A stretch of 6,294 nucleotides of DNA from an uncultured Collinsella sp. (GCA_959020035.1 CAUEQX010000106.1:1-6294); one strand, 5' to 3'; shown: positions 1 to 5,901, counted from the first letter of the stretch. Notes: generated by a model from the letters alone, not told the origin. Translations and numbers: made by a program.

Positions 1-40
1 TAAAGATATTTTTGAACTACATGCTCTTAGCACAGGTTGG

Positions 41-60
41 CCTCTCAGTAAACTGGGAGG
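41..60 (+). terminator. Small hairpin upstream of nadE, possible weak terminator
   Basis: The arms CCTCTCAGT and ACTGGGAGG pair over 9 bp with one G-U pair around a very short AA loop; opening the last pair gives an 8-bp stem with a TAAA loop. The following bases (TTGCTTTGG) are T-rich but not a clean U-tract. It could be the end of an unseen upstream transcript or a leader structure of nadE. The rest of 1-127 shows no coding potential that I can support and no clear promoter. Confidence 0.35.
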
Positions 61-115
61 TTGCTTTGGCTAGTTAGAGATATGTGAACGTCCGTTAGAC
101 TGAATCTCAGGGTAG

Positions 116-121
116 AAGGGG
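116..121 (+). promoter_or_regulatory. Ribosome binding site of nadE
   Basis: AAGGGG lies 6 nt before a GTG codon at 128. An in-frame TAG at 113-115 means the reading frame cannot begin further upstream, and there is no in-frame ATG before the conserved part of the protein. This site is the main reason for choosing the GTG at 128. A later TTG at 182 has no comparable purine-rich sequence ahead of it. Confidence 0.6.
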
Positions 122-127
122 CCTCCA

Positions 128-2128
128 GTGTCCAGATCAACAAGGCAATGCTGCGTTTCGGCTAATAAGAACGATGGCTTTTTGCGTGTGGCGGCGGCGT
201 CGCCGCAGATTCGCGTGGCCGATGTCGAGGGCAATGCCGAGGTTGCGCTGGCGGCTGTTCGCGATGCTGCCGGGCGTGGCGTTCGCGCGTTGGTGTTGCC
301 CGAGCTTAATCTGACTGGCTATACCGCGGCCGATCTGTTCCATAACCGCACACTGCTGCATGCCTGCGAGGCTGCTCTGGTGCATATCCTCGATGAAACC
401 CGTGAGCTGCCGATCGTCTTTACCATCGGTCTTCCCGTTGCGGTTGCCGAGAATATCTACAACTGTGCCGCCGTGTGCTGCGCGGGCGAGCTTTTGGGCC
501 TCACGGCCAAGAAGTATCTGCCCAACTATGGCGAGTTCTATGAGCGTCGCTGGTTTGCTCCGTCGCCTGCGGATCCCGTGTGGGTTGAATTTGCCGGTCA
601 GGGTCCGGTTCCGCTGGGTTCGGGGCTTGTCTACCGTTGCTGTGATGAGGGCGTCGAGGACCTGGTGTTGGGCGTTGAGGTTTGCGAGGACCTGTGGGTG
701 CCGGCGCCCCCTTCGACCGAGATGGCGCTTGCCGGTGCGACGGTGATTCTCAACCCGTCGGCCTCGGACGAGATTATCGGTAAGGCAGATTACCGCCGCA
801 GCCTTATCTCCAATCAGAGCGCGCGCCTGTACTGCGCCTATGCCTACGCGGACGCGAGCGAGGGCGAGTCCACGACCGACATGGTCTTTGCGGGGGAGAA
901 CCTCGTCTACGAAAACGGCTCCAAGCTCGCTGCGACCAAACTGCTTACCTGCGATATGGCCGTCGCCGACGTTGACCTTGACCGCCTGGTTGCCGAGCGC
1001 CGCCGCTCGACGACGTGGACGCGCGCGGACGATGCGCCGGAGGCCACGACCGTTGAGTTCTCTTTTGAGGGCACGCTCTCCGAGGCTCCCGTCCTGCGCA
1101 ACGCCTGCGATATCGACCGCGTCTTTCCCCGTGCGCCCTTTGTGCCGGCCGACCATGGCGACCTGGCCGAGCGTTGCGAGACCATCCTCGACCTGCAGAC
1201 TGCTGGCCTCAAGACCCGCCTTGCCCACACGGGCACCAAGGCTGCAGTCATCGGTCTTTCGGGCGGCCTGGACTCCACGCTGGCACTGCTTGTAACCGTG
1301 CGTGCCTTCGATACACTGGGGCTGCCGCGTACGGGTATCACGGCGGTTTCCATGCCCGGCTTTGGCACGACGCATCGCACCAAGTCGAATGCCGAGTCGC
1401 TTGCTCGCGACCTGGGTGTGAGTTTCCGCGAGGTTTCGATCCACGCGGCTGTGGAGCAGCACTTCAAGGACATTGAGCACGATCCGGCCGTGCAGGACGT
1501 GACCTACGAGAACAGCCAGGCCCGCGAGCGTACGCAGATTCTGATGGATCTGGCCAACCAGGCTGGCGGTTTTGTCATCGGCACGGGCGACCTGTCGGAG
1601 CTGGCGCTCGGCTGGGCTACCTATAACGGCGATCACATGAGCATGTACGCCGTCAACGCGAGCGTGCCCAAGACGCTCGTGCGTCACTTGGTGCGCTATG
1701 CGGCTGATGTCTTTGGCGGGCGTATTGCCGAGGTCTTGCTCGACATCCTCGATACGCCGGTATCTCCCGAGCTTCTGCCGCCCACGGGCGACGGCGAGAT
1801 TGCGCAGAAGACCGAGGATTTGGTGGGCCCGTACGAGCTGCACGACTACTTCCTCTACTACCTGCTGCGTTTTGGCTTTGAGCCGGGCAAGATCTACCGC
1901 ATGGCGCTCAAGAGCTTCGAGGGCGTCTACGACGCCAAGACCGTCCACACGTGGCTACGTACGTTCTACCGTCGCTTATTTGCCCAGCAGTTTAAGCGCA
2001 GCTGCCTGCCCGATGGTCCCAAGGTGGGCTCGGTGACGCTCAGTCCACGCGGCGATTGGCGTATGCCGAGTGACGCCAGCTCGCGTCTGTGGCTTGCGCA
2101 GGTCGACGCGCTCAATCCAGTTGACTAA
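128..2128 (+). CDS. nadE: Glutamine-dependent NAD+ synthetase
   Basis: This cytosolic enzyme performs the last step of NAD+ synthesis: ATP-dependent amidation of nicotinic acid adenine dinucleotide, with ammonia taken from glutamine. The 666-residue chain has both expected parts. The N-terminal nitrilase-type glutaminase (about residues 20-290) shows the Glu-Lys-Cys triad: E59 in PELNLTGY, K128 in AKKYLPNYGEFYE and C186 in VEVCEDLW. The C-terminal synthetase has the ATP PP-loop SGGLDS at 378-383, GTGDLSELALGW from 485, and a C-terminal stretch (QFKRSCLPDGPKV, LSPRGDWR) that matches the long actinobacterial form as I remember it from Mycobacterium (about 680 residues). Length is normal and no key residue is missing. 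Residues 1-16 are not conserved, so the start is less certain than the rest. The gene is followed by its own terminator and appears monocistronic, or first in a readthrough unit. Confidence 0.96.
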   Translation: MSRSTRQCCVSANKNDGFLRVAAASPQIRVADVEGNAEVALAAVRDAAGRGVRALVLPELNLTGYTAADLFHNRTLLHACEAALVHILDETRELPIVFTIGLPVAVAENIYNCAAVCCAGELLGLTAKKYLPNYGEFYERRWFAPSPADPVWVEFAGQGPVPLGSGLVYRCCDEGVEDLVLGVEVCEDLWVPAPPSTEMALAGATVILNPSASDEIIGKADYRRSLISNQSARLYCAYAYADASEGESTTDMVFAGENLVYENGSKLAATKLLTCDMAVADVDLDRLVAERRRSTTWTRADDAPEATTVEFSFEGTLSEAPVLRNACDIDRVFPRAPFVPADHGDLAERCETILDLQTAGLKTRLAHTGTKAAVIGLSGGLDSTLALLVTVRAFDTLGLPRTGITAVSMPGFGTTHRTKSNAESLARDLGVSFREVSIHAAVEQHFKDIEHDPAVQDVTYENSQARERTQILMDLANQAGGFVIGTGDLSELALGWATYNGDHMSMYAVNASVPKTLVRHLVRYAADVFGGRIAEVLLDILDTPVSPELLPPTGDGEIAQKTEDLVGPYELHDYFLYYLLRFGFEPGKIYRMALKSFEGVYDAKTVHTWLRTFYRRLFAQQFKRSCLPDGPKVGSVTLSPRGDWRMPSDASSRLWLAQVDALNPVD

Positions 2129-2156
2129 GGTTGGCTAAATTGAACCAATACGGGGG

Positions 2157-2185
2157 TTGCAAGCGTTACACTTTTGCAATCTGAT
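2157..2185 (+). promoter_or_regulatory. Possible promoter/operator region before the aminotransferase
   Basis: Two copies of the palindromic hexamer TTGCAA (2157-2162 and 2174-2179) are separated by 11 bp. Between them lies a -10-like TACACT (2167-2172). An alternative reading takes the first TTGCAA as a -35 and TCTGAT (2180-2185) as a -10 with a 17-bp spacer; both hexamers match consensus only 4 of 6. A promoter for the aminotransferase should be in this stretch, because the gap after the terminator (2229-2246) is too small for one. The exact hexamers are a guess. Confidence 0.3.
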
Positions 2186-2196
2186 GGCCCGTATCG

Positions 2197-2228
2197 CGCG
2201 GCGCTCTTGTCGGAGCGCCGCGTTTTTT
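2197..2228 (+). terminator. Strong intrinsic terminator after nadE
   Basis: CGCGGCGCTC (2197-2206) pairs perfectly over 10 bp with GAGCGCCGCG (2213-2222) around a 6-nt loop, followed directly by six Ts (2223-2228). This is a textbook rho-independent terminator for nadE, whose stop codon is 68 nt upstream. It also sits only 18 nt before the aminotransferase ATG, so it may act as an attenuator in that gene's leader. Confidence 0.9.
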
Positions 2229-2234
2229 GTATCG

Positions 2235-2242
2235 AAAGGTGG
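2235..2242 (+). promoter_or_regulatory. Ribosome binding site that fixes the aminotransferase start
   Basis: AAAGGTGG lies 4 nt before ATG 2247 (7 nt if AAAGG is counted as the core). It supports initiation at 2247 rather than at the in-frame TTG 2157. The latter would add 30 residues encoded by the terminator hairpin and would not resemble the family's N-terminus. Confidence 0.75.
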
Positions 2243-2246
2243 CACC

Positions 2247-3410
2247 ATGCAGGCATCGCAGCGTCTCGACCGCTTTGGCGCGGAGGTTTTTGCCTCGCTC
2301 AACAACAAGCTTCTTGCGCTTAAGGCCCAGGGCAAGACCATTTACAACATGAGCGTGGGCACGCCCGACTTTAAGCCGTACGACCACGTGGTCGAGGCGC
2401 TGACCCAGGCCGCGCAGGACCCAGAGATGTGGAAGTATGCCCTGCGCGATCTACCCGAGCTCAAGCAGGCCGTGTGCGATTACTACGAGCGCCGCTTTGG
2501 TGTCTGTGGCATTACGCCGTCCATGGTGCAGTCGTGCAACGGCACGCAGGAGGGCGTCGGCCATTTGGGCCTGGCGCTGCTCGACCCGGGCGACACCATC
2601 CTGGTGCCCGATCCGTGCTACCCGGTCTTTGAGGCGGGTGCCAAGATCGCCGATGCCAAGCTCGAGTACTACCCGCTGGTCGCCGAGCACAACTACCTGC
2701 CCTACGTGGCGGGCATCGACCCCGAGGTCGCCGATCGCGCCAAGTACATGATCGTGTCGCTGCCTGCCAACCCGGTGGGCTCGGTGGGTACGCCCGAGGT
2801 CTACGAGGAGATCATCGCCTTCGCCCGCGAGCACGACCTGTTGATCGTCCACGACAACGCCTACTCGGACATCGTGTTCGACGGCGAGCCGGGCGGCAGC
2901 TTCCTCCAGTATCCCGGTGCGCTCGAGGTGGGCGTGGAGTTCTTCTCGCTCTCCAAGTCGTTTAACGTCACCGGCGCGCGTATCGGCTTTTTGGTCGGTC
3001 GCGAGGATGTGGTCTCGGCCTTTGCCAAGCTGCGCAGCCAGATCGACTTTGGCATGTTCTTCCCGATCCAGAAGGCGGCCATCGCCTGCCTCAACGGTCC
3101 GCGCGATGAGGTCGAGGCGCAGCGCCTGAAGTACCAGGAGCGTCGCGATGCCCTGTGTGACGGCCTTGAGGGCCTGGGCTGGGAGCGCCCCAACGCGCAT
3201 GGCTCCATGTTTGTGTGGGCTAAGCTCCCCGGGGGTCGCACCGACTCGATGGCGTTTTGCGAGGAGCTCATGGAAAAGGCCGGTGTCGTCGTGACGCCGG
3301 GTGCGAGCTTTGGTCCTTCGGGTGAGGGACACGTGCGCATGGCGCTGGTGCTGCCGCCCGATCAGATTGCTTTGGCTGTCGAGGCTATTCGCGAAGCGGG
3401 TCTGTATTAG
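2247..3410 (+). CDS. PLP-dependent class I aminotransferase, LL-diaminopimelate aminotransferase-like
   Basis: This is a cytosolic fold-type I aminotransferase of 387 residues, normal length for the family. Visible landmarks in order are VGTPDF near residues 37-42, the phosphate-binding GTQEG loop (99-103), PDPCYPVF (121-128), NPVG (175-178, the usual NPTG position), HDNAY with D203 for the pyridine nitrogen and Y206 for the PLP hydroxyl, SLSKSFNVTGARIGF with the Schiff-base lysine K237, and the carboxylate-binding arginine R364 in HVRMAL. The overall run (YPVF, HDNAYSDI, SLSKS.N.TG.RIGF, EKAGVVVTPG) most resembles bacterial DapL-type enzymes, which would make LL-diaminopimelate for lysine and peptidoglycan. 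Relatives act on alanine, aspartate or methionine, so the substrate is not settled and I give no gene symbol. It is preceded by the nadE terminator and separated from ldh by 199 bp, so it is probably its own transcription unit. Confidence 0.93.
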   Translation: MQASQRLDRFGAEVFASLNNKLLALKAQGKTIYNMSVGTPDFKPYDHVVEALTQAAQDPEMWKYALRDLPELKQAVCDYYERRFGVCGITPSMVQSCNGTQEGVGHLGLALLDPGDTILVPDPCYPVFEAGAKIADAKLEYYPLVAEHNYLPYVAGIDPEVADRAKYMIVSLPANPVGSVGTPEVYEEIIAFAREHDLLIVHDNAYSDIVFDGEPGGSFLQYPGALEVGVEFFSLSKSFNVTGARIGFLVGREDVVSAFAKLRSQIDFGMFFPIQKAAIACLNGPRDEVEAQRLKYQERRDALCDGLEGLGWERPNAHGSMFVWAKLPGGRTDSMAFCEELMEKAGVVVTPGASFGPSGEGHVRMALVLPPDQIALAVEAIREAGLY

Positions 3411-3436
3411 GGATTCGTTTCCGTGAGTCAATAGCT

Positions 3437-3450
3437 CGAAACCGATTTCG
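3437..3450 (+). repeat. Short inverted repeat after the aminotransferase
   Basis: CGAAA (3437-3441) and TTTCG (3446-3450) form a 5-bp dyad around CCGA. It begins 26 nt after the aminotransferase stop and precedes the -10-like TATTAT at 3457-3462. There is no U-tract, so it is a poor terminator. It could be an operator or a weak 3' end structure. No other terminator for the aminotransferase is evident. Confidence 0.3.
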
Positions 3451-3492
3451 TGCAGTTATTATACGAATTCTGCAAACAATTTCGGTAAACGG

Positions 3493-3521
3493 TCGATATT
3501 TGGCTGCAATAGGAGCATAAT
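3493..3521 (+). promoter_or_regulatory. Predicted sigma-70-type promoter of ldh
   Basis: TCGATA (3493-3498, 4 of 6 matches to TTGACA) and CATAAT (3516-3521, 5 of 6 to TATAAT) are separated by an ideal 17 bp. Transcription would begin near 3528 and give a leader of about 80 nt before the ldh ATG. The surrounding stretch 3411-3530 is clearly more AT-rich than the genes. A second -10-like TATTAT at 3457-3462 lacks a good -35. Confidence 0.55.
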
Positions 3522-3554
3522 CAAAGTCCCGATTGGATGTATTGGGATTACGGC

Positions 3555-3582
3555 AAGCCGCTCGGGTCGCCCTGGGCGGTTT
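3555..3582 (+). promoter_or_regulatory. Hairpin in the ldh 5' leader
   Basis: AAGCCGC (3555-3561) pairs with GCGGTTT (3576-3582) over 7 bp with one G-U pair. Within it GGG (3564-3566) pairs with CCC (3570-3572) around TCG. The 3' side continues GTTTG, so it looks like a weak terminator or attenuator, or a 5' stabilising stem on an abundant mRNA. It lies 17 nt before the Shine-Dalgarno sequence GGGAG (3599-3603). I recognise no known riboswitch class. Confidence 0.4.
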
Positions 3583-3609
3583 GTTTGTGGAGAGAGATGG
3601 GAGTTTGTA

Positions 3610-4560
3610 ATGGTTAACGAGAAGAAGGTCGCTATTGTCGGCTGCGGTTTCGTCGGTTCGTCTTCGGCGTTCGCACTGATGCAGAGCGGCCTGTTCTCCG
3701 AGATGGTCCTCATCGACGTGGACAAGAATCGCGCCGAGGGCGAGGCCCTGGACATCGCGCACGGCATGACGTTTGCCGAGCCGATGAAGATCTACGCTGG
3801 CGATTACTCTGATGTCGCCGACGCCGCTATGATCGTCGTCACCGCTGGCGCTGCCCAGAAGCCCGGCGAGACCCGCCTGGACCTGGTCAACAAGAACGTC
3901 AGCATCTTTAAGTCCATTATTCCCGAGATTAAGAAGTCCGGCTTTGACGGCATCCTGCTGATCGTCTCTAACCCGGTTGACGTTCTGACCTATGCCGCCA
4001 TCAAGATGTCCGGCCTGCCCGAGGGCCATGTCATCGGCTCCGGCACCGTGCTCGACACCGGTCGTCTGCAGCAGATGCTCGGCGCCCACGTCGAGGTCGA
4101 TCCGCGCGATGTCCAGGCCTACGTCATGGGCGAGCACGGCGACTCCGAGTTCGTCGCCTGGTCCAGCGCTCAGGTTGCCGGCGTGCCGCTGAGCACCTTC
4201 TGCGAGCTTCACGGCCATCTGGAGCATGAGGCTGCCGAGAAGCGTATCGCCGAGGACGTCAAGAACTCCGCTTACACCATCATCGAGAAGAAGCACGCAA
4301 CCTACTATGGCGTTGCCATGGCCGTTAAGCGTATCTGCACCGCCGTCATGCGTGACGAGCAGACCGTTCTGCCCGTTTCCTCGCTCATGGTGGGCGAGTA
4401 TGGCCTGTCCGATCTGGCCATCTCCATGCCGACCGTCGTCGGTCGCGACGGCGTCGTCTGCCGCGTCCCTGTGCCGCTGAACGAGTCCGAGCAGAGCGAG
4501 CTCACCGCTTCTGCCAAGGCCCTCAAGGACATCATCGACAGCGTCGACTTCTCCTGCTAA
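3610..4560 (+). CDS. ldh: L-lactate dehydrogenase
   Basis: This cytosolic enzyme reduces pyruvate to L-lactate with NADH, regenerating NAD+ in fermentation. At 316 residues it has the normal length. The N-terminal Rossmann fold shows G11-x-G13-x-x-G16, with D36 ending the second strand as expected for an NAD-specific enzyme. The substrate loop reads AQKPGETRLDL: Q83 at the specificity position marks lactate rather than malate dehydrogenase, which has Arg there, and R89 is the mobile-loop arginine. N121 (SNPVD), D149 and R152 (VLDTGR), the catalytic H176 in GEHGDSEF and T231 in ATYYG complete the active site. SD GGGAG (3599-3603) is 6 nt from the ATG. Codon use is strongly biased to G/C-ending codons such as GCC, GTC, CTG and AAG, more so than in the downstream DUF2974 gene, which suggests high expression. 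It has its own promoter and terminator and appears monocistronic. Confidence 0.96.
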   Translation: MVNEKKVAIVGCGFVGSSSAFALMQSGLFSEMVLIDVDKNRAEGEALDIAHGMTFAEPMKIYAGDYSDVADAAMIVVTAGAAQKPGETRLDLVNKNVSIFKSIIPEIKKSGFDGILLIVSNPVDVLTYAAIKMSGLPEGHVIGSGTVLDTGRLQQMLGAHVEVDPRDVQAYVMGEHGDSEFVAWSSAQVAGVPLSTFCELHGHLEHEAAEKRIAEDVKNSAYTIIEKKHATYYGVAMAVKRICTAVMRDEQTVLPVSSLMVGEYGLSDLAISMPTVVGRDGVVCRVPVPLNESEQSELTASAKALKDIIDSVDFSC

Positions 4561-4592
4561 ATCAAGCTCGCTAGAGCGAAAAGCTACAATGA

Positions 4593-4626
4593 AGGCGTCC
4601 AGGCCCCACGGCCCGGGCGCCTTTTT
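4593..4626 (+). terminator. Intrinsic terminator of ldh
   Basis: AGGCGTCC (4593-4600) pairs with GGGCGCCT (4615-4622, one G-U). After an A/C mismatch GGCC (4602-4605) pairs with GGCC (4610-4613) around CCAC. A run of five Ts (4622-4626) follows. The stem begins 33 nt after the ldh stop codon. A -10-like TACAAT at 4585-4590 lies immediately before it, without a recognisable -35. Confidence 0.88.
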
Positions 4627-4700
4627 GGTGCAAGGGGGTCAGGTTTGTTTGCACCAAATGGGGCGCGATTGGTGCAAACAAACCTGACCCCAATGCACCA
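4626..4700 (+). repeat. 75-nt near-perfect palindrome, REPIN-like candidate
   Basis: The arms 4626-4657 and 4669-4700 (32 nt each) pair at 30 of 32 positions around an 11-nt G-rich loop (4658-4668). The inner 23 bp (4635-4657 with 4669-4691) are perfect. The outer 7 bp (TGGTGCA / TGCACCA) are also perfect, and the only two mismatches are adjacent (4633/4693 and 4634/4692). The right arm reads TTGGTGCAAAC, then AAACCTGACCCC. Two such inward-facing units around a short spacer are the layout of a REPIN (paired REP sequences moved by an IS200-like tyrosine transposase). No transposase is present here, so the class is inferred. The first base is shared with the U-tract of the ldh terminator, and 17 nt separate its end from the next ATG. 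Confidence 0.75.
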
Positions 4701-4717
4701 TTGTTGATGGGAGAGGC

Positions 4718-5878
4718 ATGTCGGATTCGCCTAACTTTTTGAGTTATGCCCAGACGGCGTTCGATTCGTTTGAGGAGCGGCCGTTTTGCGCGGTGGACAG
4801 CCTGGTGTTTGCATGGCTGTCGTATTTGCGCTTGCCGGGGGATATGCCGGAGCTTGCCGGCTGGCAGGGACTGGACGTGCGTGAGCTACTGCGCGCCGAG
4901 TGCTACCGGGACATGATTGGCGACCTGTGGGATCCGGAGGAGAGCCGCGCCTTGTTGGAGGCTGTTGCGGCAAGTCCGCGCTACCGCGGCGTGCGCGTGT
5001 GCGGATACCGTGCCGTGAGCGACGTGGCAACGACGGAGCAGTTTGCGGCCATGACGTTCCGATTCCCGGCAGGTTTTTCCTATCTTGCCTTCCGGGGGAC
5101 CGACAGCACGATCGTGGGCTGGAAAGAGGACTTTAACATGGCTTTCCGGTGTCCTGTGCCGGCCCAGGAATCCGCGGCACGTTATGTGGACGAGGCGGCG
5201 GATGCGATTGACGGGCCGCTTTTGTGCGGAGGTCATTCCAAGGGTGGAAACCTTGCGGTGTACGGTGCGGCAATGTGCTCCGATGTCGCCCGTGAGCGAA
5301 TCGAACGGGCATATTCCCATGATGGTCCGGGCTTCGTCGAGGAGTTCCTGAACGGCGACGCCTTCGCCGATCTTTCCGGTCGAATCGACAAGACGCTACC
5401 TCGGTCGTCGATCTTTGGCATGATGTTCGAGACACAGGAGGACTATGCCATCGTTGAGAGCACCGAGTTCAGCCTGCTGCAACACAATCCCTTTAGCTGG
5501 GTGGTTGATGGTCGCGACTTCGTGTACTGCGAGCGCCTGTCCGCCGGTGCTCGATACGTTGATGGCTCTATTCGCGAGATGCTGCTTGCAGTGTCTCCTA
5601 GCGAGCGCGAGCGTTTTGTAGATGCGTTGTTCTCCGTGTTTGAGGCTACGGGTGCTGAGCGGTTTGCGGATATCGCTGGGAATCTGCGCGGGAGCCTGCC
5701 CGTGATGCTCCAGGCTGCGCAAGGCTTTGACAAGGATACGCGACGCTTGCTCTCGCAGACTATCGTGGCAATCCTTAAATGCGCACTGCTGCCCAAACGA
5801 TCCCAGATCGACATGCCCGCTGCCGGCAAGAATTTGGCAGAACAGCTCGAGGCTTGGCAGTCCGAGCTCTTGCGCTAG
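4718..5878 (+). CDS. DUF2974 (Mbeg1-like) alpha/beta-hydrolase-fold protein of unknown function
   Basis: This 386-residue protein shows no signal peptide or membrane segment and is probably cytosolic. It carries the hallmarks of the DUF2974 family, which has a lipase-like alpha/beta hydrolase fold: FRGTD (125-129) followed by VGWKEDFNM, the nucleophile elbow GGHSKGGNLAVY with S174, the conserved HDGPGF (201-206), and a C-terminal ESTEFSLLQHNPFSW (247-261) containing H256, a possible catalytic histidine. The family suggests serine-ester or peptide hydrolysis, but no substrate is established. The last 100 residues are helical-looking and poorly conserved. The start is ATG 4718 with GGGAG at 4709-4713, only 4 nt away. 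Its codon use is looser than in ldh (more TTG, CGG and GGA). The gene is flanked by a long palindrome upstream and a degenerate copy of one arm downstream. No clear terminator follows it. Confidence 0.88.
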   Translation: MSDSPNFLSYAQTAFDSFEERPFCAVDSLVFAWLSYLRLPGDMPELAGWQGLDVRELLRAECYRDMIGDLWDPEESRALLEAVAASPRYRGVRVCGYRAVSDVATTEQFAAMTFRFPAGFSYLAFRGTDSTIVGWKEDFNMAFRCPVPAQESAARYVDEAADAIDGPLLCGGHSKGGNLAVYGAAMCSDVARERIERAYSHDGPGFVEEFLNGDAFADLSGRIDKTLPRSSIFGMMFETQEDYAIVESTEFSLLQHNPFSWVVDGRDFVYCERLSAGARYVDGSIREMLLAVSPSERERFVDALFSVFEATGAERFADIAGNLRGSLPVMLQAAQGFDKDTRRLLSQTIVAILKCALLPKRSQIDMPAAGKNLAEQLEAWQSELLR

Positions 5879-5880
5879 CC

Positions 5881-5901
5881 ATTGGTGCAAAGCAACCTGT
5901 C
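5881..5901 (+). repeat. Degenerate third copy of the palindrome arm
   Basis: Starting 3 nt after the DUF2974 stop codon, ATTGGTGCAAAGCAACCTGTC matches the right-arm stretch starting at 4668 at 18 of 21 positions, in the same orientation. The first 11 bases are identical. The inward partner arm is missing, so this is a solo unit. It also contains a weak GGT/ACC pairing but is not a convincing terminator. Confidence 0.6.

Noticed and set aside
1..127. NAD-sensing riboswitch or other known riboswitch ahead of nadE
   Set aside because: Only one small hairpin is present, and I could not match a known aptamer core or a linked expression platform.
137..1948. 603-codon open frame on the minus strand antisense to nadE
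   Set aside because: Its translation is rich in Arg, His, Gln and Gly with no recognisable domain. Such frames arise opposite strongly GC3-biased genes, and nadE on the + strand is unambiguous.
2157..2246. TTG start 30 codons upstream of the aminotransferase ATG
   Set aside because: The added residues are encoded by the terminator stem and U-tract and resemble no aminotransferase N-terminus. ATG 2247 has its own Shine-Dalgarno sequence.
3436..3462. Second ldh promoter with TCGAAA and TATTAT
   Set aside because: The -10 is good, but the only -35-like hexamer is 15 bp away and overlaps an inverted repeat. The 3493-3521 pair is clearly better.
2451..4296. Minus-strand open frames opposite the aminotransferase and ldh (2451-3431, 3385-4296)
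   Set aside because: These are low-complexity antisense shadows of well-recognised + strand enzymes, with no family motifs and no ribosome site that would support them.
3610..4560. Malate dehydrogenase instead of lactate dehydrogenase
   Set aside because: The substrate-specificity position holds Gln (Q83 in AQKPGE), whereas malate dehydrogenases have Arg there. The rest of the active site also fits L-lactate dehydrogenase.
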